Shown: in pieces, positions 54,208 to 61,388 of the stretch
Layout: each line of letters opens with the position of its first letter
How positions within the stretch are numbered: position 1 is the stretch's first letter
NCBI RefSeq assembly: GCF_023213175.1
Contig: NZ_CP093312.1
Span: 310,001 to 374,000 of the forward strand
Direction of reading: 5' to 3'
Source: Sulfurovum sp. XGS-02
GTDB taxonomy: Bacteria > Campylobacterota > Campylobacteria > Campylobacterales > Sulfurovaceae
Length of the DNA: 64,000 nt
Notes under the pieces: generated by a model
The model's database searches: none
Seen by the model: the letters and a program-made list of their open reading frames with translations, nothing else
Told to the model about the DNA's origin: nothing
Translations under genes and position numbers: made by a program

Positions 54208-55857
54208 ATGAAAATACTTCTACTCTGTACAGCCTTTAACTCTCAAACCCAAGCAGTTTATACATGGCTTCAAGACAGAGGGTATCAGGTCATAGTCTCT
54301 TATGCCATCTCTGATGTACAAATGCTCGAAGAGATAGAAAGTGTTTCTCCTGACCTTATATTATGTCCTTTTCTAAAACGTTATCTTCCTGAAAGTATTT
54401 ATGCTCATACTCCTACGTATATTTTTCATCCTGGACCCTTAGGTGACAGAGGGCCCAATGCTTTGGAATATGCCCTTCAAAGTCATACTAAGACGTGGGG
54501 GCTGGTCATTCTTCGAGCGAATGCTCTTTATGATGGTGGTGATATTTATGCCCAAGAAGACTTTAAGGTACGAGATACTTATAAGGCTTCTCTCTACCGT
54601 CAAGAGATAGTACAAGCCTCTTTGCAAGCAATGGGGCAGTTTTTTAAAAAGCTTAAGAACAATGAAGGAATCCCACAACTTCTTAACCCTATACATGCAC
54701 AATTTACACAGGCTAAAAGGGCTATAGACTGGTCCATAGACAGTACTGATACGATTATAGAAAAAATATATCTTTCAGACAGTCTGCCTGGTGTTTTGGA
54801 TGAACTTTTTGGTATTCCTTGTTACCTTTACGGAGCACACAAAGAAGATAACTTTAGAGGGAAACCAAAAGAAATATTAGCCAAACGTAATGGTGCTATC
54901 TGTTTAGGTACAAGAGATGGTGCAGTGTGGATAAGTCATCTTAAAAAAGTAGGCAGTTTTAAACTTCCTGCCACCTATGTACTGAAAGACAAACTGGAAG
55001 GTATAAAAGAAGAGCGCTTACCTCTCATCTTCGATAAAAGCTATAACACTTTTTATGAGATATCTGTAGATAAGAGGGATTCAGTGGCTTACCTCTATTT
55101 CAACTTTCATAATGGTGCTATGAGTGCGGAACAATGTATCAGACTCAAATATGCAGTGGAATATTTGAAAACTGAGTGTGAAGTGCTGGTACTTATGGGT
55201 GGAATGGATTTCTTTTCTAATGGCATACACCTAAACATTTTAGAAGACAGTCAAAAGCCGGGTGAAGATGGTTGGAGTAACATTAATGCGATGAATGATC
55301 TGGTACACTCCATACTCTACGCAGATGAGATCGTTACTGTGGCTTCATTTGGCCGTAATGCTGGTGCAGGTGGTGTGTTTATGGGCTTGGCATGTGACTA
55401 TGTGGTGGCCAAAGAAGGGGTTGTTCTAAACCCACACTATAAAACACTTGGGCTCAGTGGAAGCGAATACCATACCTATAGTTTGCCCAAACGTGTAGGA
55501 GAAGAGATAGCAGAAGAGTTATTGGAAATTTGTTTACCTATATCTTCTGTAAAAGCCAAAGCATTAGGTATGGTTGATGAAGTCTATGCAGATAAAAACT
55601 ACTATGAAGATTTACATCAATTTGCAAAAACACTTTATGATGATGATTTTATTTGGTCCAAGCAAGAGTATTTGGAAAAAAATGGGTCTAAGATAGAAGC
55701 TCTTAAAGAGAAAGAACTTGAAGTGATGCATCCTGAGTTTTGGGAGCATGAAAGTGCTTTCCATACATTGCGTCAAGAATTTGTTTACAAAATTTGTCCA
55801 AGGGAGACACCAGCAAGATTGAAAGTAAAATCAACAAAGGAAAAAGTATATGCATGA
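54208..55857 (+). CDS. hypX: Hydrogenase maturation protein HypX (CO-ligand synthesis)
   Basis: 549 residues. The N-terminal half is a formyl-transferase-like domain (ILLLCTAFNSQTQAVY; FHPGPLGDRGPNALEYAL). The C-terminal half is an enoyl-CoA-hydratase-like domain (LVLMGGMDFFSNGIHLN; AGAGGVFMGLACDYVV; NPHYKTLGLSGSEYHTYSLPKR). Known HypX enzymes make the active-site CO from formyl-tetrahydrofolate, mostly in organisms whose hydrogenase works with O2 around. ATG 54208 is eight bases past the hypE stop. Ends eight bases inside hypA. Confidence 0.92.
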   Translation: MKILLLCTAFNSQTQAVYTWLQDRGYQVIVSYAISDVQMLEEIESVSPDLILCPFLKRYLPESIYAHTPTYIFHPGPLGDRGPNALEYALQSHTKTWGLVILRANALYDGGDIYAQEDFKVRDTYKASLYRQEIVQASLQAMGQFFKKLKNNEGIPQLLNPIHAQFTQAKRAIDWSIDSTDTIIEKIYLSDSLPGVLDELFGIPCYLYGAHKEDNFRGKPKEILAKRNGAICLGTRDGAVWISHLKKVGSFKLPATYVLKDKLEGIKEERLPLIFDKSYNTFYEISVDKRDSVAYLYFNFHNGAMSAEQCIRLKYAVEYLKTECEVLVLMGGMDFFSNGIHLNILEDSQKPGEDGWSNINAMNDLVHSILYADEIVTVASFGRNAGAGGVFMGLACDYVVAKEGVVLNPHYKTLGLSGSEYHTYSLPKRVGEEIAEELLEICLPISSVKAKALGMVDEVYADKNYYEDLHQFAKTLYDDDFIWSKQEYLEKNGSKIEALKEKELEVMHPEFWEHESAFHTLRQEFVYKICPRETPARLKVKSTKEKVYA

Positions 55858-56191
55858 ATATAGTGTAGTACAAGCACTTTTAAACCAGTGTGAAGAGGTA
55901 GCAGAACAAAATAATGCTACGAAAGTTACAAAAGTCATTACTAAGATAGGTATTATGAGTGGGATAGAGACACATCTTTTGCAAACTGCATTTGATACTT
56001 TTAAAGAGGGAACCATATGTAATGAAGCAGAGTTTGTCATCAAACTTCAGAAGTTAAAACTTCAATGTAAAGATTGTAACGTTGAGTTTGAGGTAGATGA
56101 AATAAGGTACTACTGTGTGGAGTGTGAAAGTTTGAACGTAAAAGTACTTGATGGGGAAGATATGTACCTCATGAGTTTAGAGATGAATTAA
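55850..56191 (+). CDS. hypA: Hydrogenase nickel chaperone HypA
   Basis: 113 residues starting MHEYSVVQ: Met1, His2 and Glu3 form the nickel site. The zinc site is CKDC...CVEC (LQCKDCNVEFEVDEIRYYCVECES). Hands nickel to HypB and the large subunit. Position last in hypBCDEXA is unusual but the overlap with hypX shows it belongs to the operon. Confidence 0.95.
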   Translation: MHEYSVVQALLNQCEEVAEQNNATKVTKVITKIGIMSGIETHLLQTAFDTFKEGTICNEAEFVIKLQKLKLQCKDCNVEFEVDEIRYYCVECESLNVKVLDGEDMYLMSLEMN

Positions 56192-56207
56192 AAGAAAGGA
56201 AATTTAA

Positions 56208-56957
56208 ATGCAAGAATATTGGGAATTATATATGAAAAACTTAGAAGGGAAACCTGCCTCCATACAATTCAATGCGGGCATTTCTATGGACATTGAGGAG
56301 ATTCAGTACACCTATCCTACAGTGGCATTTGTAAAAGCTAAACTCAAAGAGCCAAATGAACGTGGTTTACTTAGTGAGATTGAAGAACCTGAAATATTAT
56401 TTATGGAAGATAAATTAGAGGCAGCACTTATCAAGTTTCGTATTGGGAAATATGTAGGTCGTATCATCTCAGATGGTTATGTTACATTTTTGTATTATGT
56501 ACAGTTTACTTATAATTGGCCTGACTTCATAGAATTTGCACTTGATGAGCATACAAGCTATGAAATAACCACTGGACATGAAGAAGACAGTAACTGGAAT
56601 TACTACCATAAATTACTATACCCTACAGCCAAAGAATGGCAACTTATACAAAACCATAAAGCATGTGATAGCCTTAAAAATTCTGATGATAATCTACATT
56701 TAGCACGGGCTATAGAGCATAAACTATATTTTCAAAGTGAAGACAAAAGAGATGCCCTTATTAAAAAGCTCACAGAACAAGAATTTAAGATAAAAGATGA
56801 ATTAACAAATGAAGAAGGAGTAAAGGGTTTAAGCTTTTATCGTATTGATAAACCTTTTTACCATGATATAGATGCACTCACATTATCTCTCATAGATATG
56901 CTAGAAGAGTATGGTGCACAATATGATGGATGGGAAACTAGTGTAGTTAAAAGCTGA
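56208..56957 (+). CDS. DUF695/RraB-type protein
   Basis: 249 residues in two parts. Residues 1-135 resemble DUF695 (EYWELYMKNLEGKPASIQFN...YTYPTVAFVKAKLKEPNERGL). From about 155 on it resembles RraB-like proteins (EHKLYFQSEDKRDALIKKLTEQEFKIK...DIDALTLSLIDMLEEYGAQYDGWET). Such proteins are of unsettled function; RraB itself inhibits RNase E. AAAGGAAATTTA precedes the ATG and it follows hypA by 16 bases, so it may be in the operon. Its link to hydrogenase is unclear. Confidence 0.75.
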   Translation: MQEYWELYMKNLEGKPASIQFNAGISMDIEEIQYTYPTVAFVKAKLKEPNERGLLSEIEEPEILFMEDKLEAALIKFRIGKYVGRIISDGYVTFLYYVQFTYNWPDFIEFALDEHTSYEITTGHEEDSNWNYYHKLLYPTAKEWQLIQNHKACDSLKNSDDNLHLARAIEHKLYFQSEDKRDALIKKLTEQEFKIKDELTNEEGVKGLSFYRIDKPFYHDIDALTLSLIDMLEEYGAQYDGWETSVVKS

Positions 56958-56959
56958 AT

Positions 56960-57493
56960 CTAAATCATAATACCAGATGGGTCTTTTGCTTTGTTAATTA
57001 TCTCTTCTAGTGTTACGACAGTCTCTTTTTTAATATGGTTGATTCCATGTTTTTCAAGGTACTGTAAAGCCACGTCAATATAACTCTCAAAAGCTTCTGT
57101 AATCGTCTTACTCAAAGCAATATCAAATGTAACCTCAAAGGGGATGATTCCTAGTACCATAGTTTGAGGCACTGGCTTACCCTGAAGCTCTAACATATCC
57201 AAACATTGCAATACCCCTATCTCATGAGCACCACCACTGTTGAGCCCATGTCCACTAAGTTCTTCTGAAGGTATAGCATAAATAGAAGAAGGATCATCAT
57301 TGAGATCAATACTATCCAAGATAAGTATATGATCGTTTTCCATAAAAACATTCAATAAATGAATACCTTCTACACCACCATTAATAATTTGTATCTCTTT
57401 TGAAAATATATAATTTTCATTCAAATAAGAAGCTGCATAAACACCTAAGCCATCATCTTTTTGTAGTACGTTTCCTATACCAAGTATTACCAT
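56960..57493 (-). CDS. Second hydrogenase maturation protease
   Basis: 177 residues. VILGIGNVLQKDDGLGVYAASYL, then VEGIHLLNVF and LILDSIDLNDDP, all expected nickel-site acids present, with SGGAHEIGVLQCL near the substrate site. Only HydB in this window has a tail to cut, and hydD already serves it. This protease may act on another hydrogenase elsewhere. Converges with the gene before it, two bases apart. One candidate operator overlaps its start. Confidence 0.9.
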   Translation of the reverse strand: MVILGIGNVLQKDDGLGVYAASYLNENYIFSKEIQIINGGVEGIHLLNVFMENDHILILDSIDLNDDPSSIYAIPSEELSGHGLNSGGAHEIGVLQCLDMLELQGKPVPQTMVLGIIPFEVTFDIALSKTITEAFESYIDVALQYLEKHGINHIKKETVVTLEEIINKAKDPSGIMI

Positions 57494-57525
57494 GATTATC
57501 CATTCATTTTTATTGTTAGATTATA
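57493..57525 (-). promoter_or_regulatory. Promoter and one-mismatch operator of the second protease gene
   Basis: On the minus strand TATAAT (57520-57525) is followed by TGAATGGATAATCA at 57506-57493, which matches TGAAT-N4-ATTCA except for one base and touches the start codon. The spacing resembles that at the cys promoter. Confidence 0.5.
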
Positions 57526-57713
57526 GCTTATTCGTAAGAAAAGTTCGACATTTTATTCATATTTTTTACATGTGAGTGGAGTATATACTTGTCTATAAAT
57601 AGTATCATGTCAAATACTACGATGACCTAAAAATTAGATAAAAACTAATTTAAGCAATACTCCATCATTATTAGAATCTCATACGGAAGATTGCAATGGA
57701 AATGGAAAGGAGT
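57526..57713. other. AT-rich gap at the right edge of the island
   Basis: No gene. A weak stem AAATTAG/CTAATTT lies at 57631-57651. This is the right junction of the segment that separates ssb from rpsR. Confidence 0.4.
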
Positions 57714-57776
57714 AAAAAAAAGTGTAAATAGCATATATTCCCCCTTAATAGAAGAGATTTAATATAGTTATTTACA
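57714..57776 (-). terminator. Rho-independent terminator of rpsF-ssb
   Basis: On the minus strand, past the ssb stop, TGTAAATA (57776-57769) and TATATT pair with AATATA and TATTTACA (57730-57723), followed after one base by eight T (57721-57714). A clear terminator, so rpsR can no longer be read from the rpsF promoter. Confidence 0.8.
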
Positions 57777-57794
57777 TTATGTAGTTGTTATTGA

Positions 57795-58292
57795 TTAAAA
57801 CGGTATTTCATCTTCATTGATGTCAATTTCTGGAATGTTTGACGTAGGTTGCGGTGCAGATTTCGGAGCAGACGGTGCAGGTTGGTTATAGCTGTTATTT
57901 GATGGCGCATCATACTCTGATGACCCGCCTTGACCATATCCGTTATCACCCATAGGTGCTGCTTCGTCTTTTCCTCCTAGCATTTGAAGGTTCTCTACTG
58001 TGACTGAGTGCCTACTTCTCTTGCTTCCATCTTGCGCTGTCCACTGATCTAGTTTCAATCTTCCATCTACTAAAACTTTGCTACCTTTACGTAAGTACTG
58101 ATTTGCAATTTCAGCCGTTCTACCAAAAAAAGTAAGGTCGATGAAGAGAACTTCCTCTTTTTGTTCACCAGTTGCAGATTTGAATTTACGCGAAGTTGCA
58201 ATGGCTGTATTACCGATGGCACTTCCACTTTGCGTATATTTAATCTCAATATCTCTAGTGAGGTTTCCGGCTAAAATTACTTTGTTGTACAT
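57795..58292 (-). CDS. ssb: Single-stranded DNA-binding protein
   Basis: 165 residues. OB-fold start MYNKVILAGNLTRDIEIKYTQSGSAIGNTAIAT, then FIDLTFFGRTAEIANQYLRKGSKVLVDGRLKLDQW. A flexible Gly/Pro/Gln-rich linker leads to the acidic tip EIDINEDEIPF, the docking tail for DNA repair and replication partners. Middle gene of the usual rpsF-ssb-rpsR operon. AGGAGCCACCTT upstream. Confidence 0.97.
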   Translation of the reverse strand: MYNKVILAGNLTRDIEIKYTQSGSAIGNTAIATSRKFKSATGEQKEEVLFIDLTFFGRTAEIANQYLRKGSKVLVDGRLKLDQWTAQDGSKRSRHSVTVENLQMLGGKDEAAPMGDNGYGQGGSSEYDAPSNNSYNQPAPSAPKSAPQPTSNIPEIDINEDEIPF

Positions 58293-58317
58293 AAGGTGGC
58301 TCCTAATCTATGGTTGA

Positions 58318-58698
58318 TTATGCTTCTGTTGCTTCTGCTTCAGGTGCTTTTGTCTCTGTCGTACCTTTGTTTGCTTCTGCTACAAGTTTGTCAAACTGTG
58401 CGATCTCTTTGTTTTTAGTGTATTTCACAGTTAAAAACTTAATGATATCTTCATTGATCTTAAGGTTTCTCTCAAGCTCTTGAATCGTTGCACCTTCTGC
58501 TTTATAGAAAAGAACAGTGTAGTACCCTCTGTTATGTTTTTCTACCTGGTATGCAAGTTTTCTCATACCCATGTCATTTGTAGCAACTAGCTCGGCACCT
58601 TCTTTAGCAAGAACATCTTTTACTTTTGCAATTTGTGCTGCAATCTCTTCTTCTGTAAGTGTAGGTTTAATTACAAACAGTGTTTCATAACAAGTCAT
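58318..58698 (-). CDS. rpsF: 30S ribosomal protein S6
   Basis: 126 residues, MTCYETLFVIKPTLTEEEIAAQI, with NDMGMRKLAYQVEKHNRGYYTVLFYKAEG and an extended Ala/Glu/Thr-rich tail (KAPEAEATEA). Binds 16S RNA with S18. 25 bases separate it from ssb. Its leader is copied in front of rpsR. Confidence 0.97.
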   Translation of the reverse strand: MTCYETLFVIKPTLTEEEIAAQIAKVKDVLAKEGAELVATNDMGMRKLAYQVEKHNRGYYTVLFYKAEGATIQELERNLKINEDIIKFLTVKYTKNKEIAQFDKLVAEANKGTTETKAPEAEATEA

Positions 58699-58704
58699 AT
58701 TGTT

Positions 58705-58803
58705 TCCTTTTGGTTTAATAGCCCATGTATACAGCTGTAAACAAACATGTCAATGTACGTATAGCTGTCCAAAAATGAGCAAGAATTTTGGAAGCGATAT
58801 TCT
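58705..58803 (-). promoter_or_regulatory. rpsF promoter and structured leader (original copy)
   Basis: Minus strand: -10 TAGAAT (58803-58798), then CGCTTCC, CTTGCTCATTTTTGG, an inner stem ACAGCT/AGCTGT (58768-58763 with 58736-58731) holding a further ACAU/AUGU stem, and ATGGGCTATTAAACC before AAAGGA. The flanks match the rpsR leader nearly base for base; the inner stem is different in sequence. GCUCAU/AUGGGC can close both. Confidence 0.75.
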
Positions 58804-58927
58804 ACTATATTATTTCTTAGCTGTACATTAGAGATAGATCTACCTCTTTTTGCAGTGCTAAACTTAAAATTAATAAGTTTTTTTGTATGATATGATAAAG
58901 TTAATTTATTATAGGGGTATGCATTAT

Positions 58928-59653
58928 ATGGAAAGAAGAAATTTTTTACGGTTATCGGCTACGTCAGCTATGGCAGTGGCCATTGCTCCATCATTGATCA
59001 CTCAAAGACTTTATGCCGAAGATGGAAGTCTGTTTCAATCTTTTGAAAAAGTACAGCTCAAAGACGCTGAAGGAAATCCTGTCAAAGCTTCTGCGTTAGC
59101 GGTTGAGGAGAATTATGTATTCAATTATCCATATGTGGGTACACCGGCTATCATGGTCAATCTTACTTCACCCGCAGAAAAAGATATTGAACTCACAGCA
59201 GAAGACGGTACGAAATATATCTATAGAGGAGGCGCAGGTGCCAAGGGTACGATCGTTGCCTATTCTGCTATCTGTCCCCATCAGTTGACACATCCACAGC
59301 CTGAGATGAGTATGTTCCATTATATAGATGAAAAAGGTACGACAAAAGCTTACAAGGGCGGCTCATTTGTATGTATGTCTCATCTGTCTAGATTTGAACC
59401 TAAACAGGGTGGAAAAGTCGTAGGCGGACCGGCTATGCAAGGTTTGGCCTCTATTATTTTGGAAGTGGATACAGAAGATAATATCTGGGCGGTTGCCGTA
59501 TTGGGTCCGGTAAAGTTCCAGGATTACTTTGATGCCTTTAAAGATGAGTTTAAAAAGTTCTATGGGAACAGAAGAAAAGCGAAAAAACTGATTAAAGAAG
59601 AGGCAAAAGTACAGACACTTAAAAACTTCTCTGCCGATATCATTCGCCTATAA
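58928..59653 (+). CDS. Tat-exported Rieske [2Fe-2S] protein
   Basis: 241 residues. Twin-arginine leader MERRNFLRLSATSAMAVAIAPSLI. The Rieske cluster ligands are C-x-H in ICPHQLTHP and C-x2-H in FVCMSHLSRFEP, about 40 residues apart, then GGPAMQGLASIILEV. ATG 58928 puts the RR at residues 3-4, and GGGG lies ten bases upstream. The charged C-terminus (KKFYGNRRKAKKLIKEEAK) is odd. It lies upstream of FccB and may be its electron partner, though arsenite-oxidase-type small subunits look similar. It interrupts the holA-rpsF neighbourhood. Confidence 0.83.
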   Translation: MERRNFLRLSATSAMAVAIAPSLITQRLYAEDGSLFQSFEKVQLKDAEGNPVKASALAVEENYVFNYPYVGTPAIMVNLTSPAEKDIELTAEDGTKYIYRGGAGAKGTIVAYSAICPHQLTHPQPEMSMFHYIDEKGTTKAYKGGSFVCMSHLSRFEPKQGGKVVGGPAMQGLASIILEVDTEDNIWAVAVLGPVKFQDYFDAFKDEFKKFYGNRRKAKKLIKEEAKVQTLKNFSADIIRL

Positions 59654-59661
59654 AAGCAACT

Positions 59662-59697
59662 TATAAGATATGATGATACACCACATCAAATCTTATA
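59662..59697 (+). terminator. Hairpin after the Rieske gene
   Basis: TATAAGAT (59662-59669) and TGATG (59671-59675) pair with CATCA (59684-59688) and ATCTTATA (59690-59697). A 13-pair stem with one base bulged on each side; no T-run. Confidence 0.6.
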
Positions 59698-59787
59698 GGT
59701 ATGCGACCCAAATCTGAATGTATCTTCTTGTTCTACCTTCAAAAATATTCATTACTATCTTCAAAATAGTTGATTCAAAGAAAACTT

Positions 59788-59825
59788 TTGTCATAATAGA
59801 ATCACTTTATATTATGTAAAGTGAT
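59788..59825 (+). promoter_or_regulatory. fccB promoter with palindromic operator
   Basis: TTGTCA (59788-59793), 16 bases, TATTAT (59810-59815). The -10 sits in the 7-base spacer of a perfect inverted repeat ATCACTTTA/TAAAGTGAT (59801-59809, 59817-59825). A repressor bound there would exclude RNA polymerase. Confidence 0.65.
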
Positions 59826-59855
59826 TAACAATTTACCATTTTAGGAGGAGACATT

Positions 59856-61220
59856 ATGGCAATGAATAGGAGAGATACATTTAAACTTGTCGGTGTTGCT
59901 GCAGCGGCTGCTGCAATGCCGAGTATTGCGACAGCAAGTGAGAAAAAATCAGCCCCAAAAAAGACAAGTGGCAAATCAGTTGTAGTTGTAGGTGGTGGTT
60001 TTGGTGGTTTGACCATAGCTAAAGCACTAAGAAAAAAAGATAAAAGCATTGAAGTAACAGTGATCGAGAAAAACAATATCTTCATGGCTTGTCCGTTTTC
60101 CAACACACTGCTTGGCGGCCTTGATGGTGTCAGTTTGGACACTTTTGTAGGTGACTATTTTCAGCCGGCCGGAAAGTATGATTATGATTTTGTACATGCG
60201 ACAGTCACGGCTATCGACAGAAAAGCTAAGACGGTGACCACCACGGCCGGAGATATCGCTTATGATATTCTTGTCCTTTCTCCTGGTATCGCTTATGATT
60301 ATGAAAAACAATTCCCCACATGGTCAGCAGAAAAAATCGCAGAAGTATCACAAGCTTGTCCTGCTGCCTTGATGCCAGGGAATGAACACATCGCACTCAA
60401 ACGGCAACTTGAAAATATGGATGACGGTAACGTGATCATCATACCGCCGGCAGCAGGAAAATACAGATGTCCTCCGGCACCTTATGAGAGAACAGCTATG
60501 GTAGCGAACTATGTAAAGAATGAAGGTATCGAAGGAAAAGTGATCGTCTTGGATACAAGAAACGGTAAATTTGCTAAAGGAGCAGCATTTCAAGAATCAT
60601 GGAAAGATCTCTTCCCTGATATCATTGAGTATAACGGCTTGACCGAGATCGTGGATATCGATACTGAGAAAAAAACTATTGCATATAAAGTGTTTCAAGA
60701 TGAAGCGGACACTGAAGGTGCATTAAAGACAGAGAAGTATGAAGTGTGTAACTTGATACCTATCAACAAGTGTTCACCTGTTGTTGCTATGGCCGGTATT
60801 GAAGTGGATGGCGCAGGGTATGCCATGATGGATGGGTACAGCTTCAGATCTAAGACAGATTCAAATATTTACGTCATCGGGGATGCGGTGACGCATGCAA
60901 TCCCGCCAAGTGGACAAACAGCGATCTGGGCAGCACATAGGGCTGCAGGACAGATCACTGATCAATTGAATGCCAAAGAAAATGATCCTAAAGCAGGTCT
61001 TCCGGCTAAAGCGGCAAATGTATGTTACTCCATGGTGGGAAGTAAACCGGAAGAGGCGATCATGGTGACACATACGTTCTCTGCAGATCCAAGCGGTAAA
61101 CTTAAAGGGAAAGGACATGTACCTAAGCCAAAAGACGGTGGCGGTAAATTCAGATCCAAAGGTACGGCAAAAGCCACGAGAGAGTGGTTTGGCGGAGTCA
61201 TGAGAGAACTCTTCTCATAG
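59856..61220 (+). CDS. fccB: Sulfide dehydrogenase flavoprotein subunit (FccB/SoxF type)
   Basis: 454 residues. Tat leader MNRRDTFKLVGVAAAAAAMPSIATA, then the FAD-binding VVVVGGGFGGLTIAKAL. Cysteines lie in FMACPFSNTLLGG and GKYRCPPAPYERTAMV; the FAD end motif is NIYVIGDAVTHAIPPSGQTAIWAA; a C-terminal FCSD domain closes it. Oxidises sulfide in the periplasm. No cytochrome subunit fccA is next to it. Very strong ribosome site AGGAGGAG and a palindrome over the promoter suggest inducible high expression. Confidence 0.9.
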   Translation: MAMNRRDTFKLVGVAAAAAAMPSIATASEKKSAPKKTSGKSVVVVGGGFGGLTIAKALRKKDKSIEVTVIEKNNIFMACPFSNTLLGGLDGVSLDTFVGDYFQPAGKYDYDFVHATVTAIDRKAKTVTTTAGDIAYDILVLSPGIAYDYEKQFPTWSAEKIAEVSQACPAALMPGNEHIALKRQLENMDDGNVIIIPPAAGKYRCPPAPYERTAMVANYVKNEGIEGKVIVLDTRNGKFAKGAAFQESWKDLFPDIIEYNGLTEIVDIDTEKKTIAYKVFQDEADTEGALKTEKYEVCNLIPINKCSPVVAMAGIEVDGAGYAMMDGYSFRSKTDSNIYVIGDAVTHAIPPSGQTAIWAAHRAAGQITDQLNAKENDPKAGLPAKAANVCYSMVGSKPEEAIMVTHTFSADPSGKLKGKGHVPKPKDGGGKFRSKGTAKATREWFGGVMRELFS

Positions 61221-61343
61221 TTGTCGATCTTTTCGATATTTTGCACTCATCTTTGGAAGATGGGTGCGGTCACTTACCTACGTAAGCTCTCTTACCCAAA
61301 CTTCCAAAGCTAAGTACAAATTATCAAAAATCTTCGACAACTA
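61218..61343. repeat. Long inverted-repeat element between fccB and holA
   Basis: Outer arms TAGTTGTCGA (61218-61227) and TCGACAACTA (61334-61343) are perfect inverse copies. Inside, CACTCATCTT/AAGATGGGTG (61244-61253, 61257-61266) forms a ten-pair hairpin, and CTTTGGAAG has a second inverse copy downstream. It may act as a two-way terminator for the convergent genes or be a small repeat element. Confidence 0.6.
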
Positions 61344-61388
61344 TTATCTATTGAACCTATGACACTTTTTTAAAATAAAAATTATGTT

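Noticed and set aside
28604-58803. The duplicated rpsF/rpsR leader as attachment-site direct repeats flanking an integrated island
   Set aside because: The repeats sit upstream of rpsR and rpsF as functional leaders with different inner stems, and ssb and rpsF lie inside the repeat-bounded segment, so they do not border only foreign DNA. Duplication of a promoter-leader fits better.
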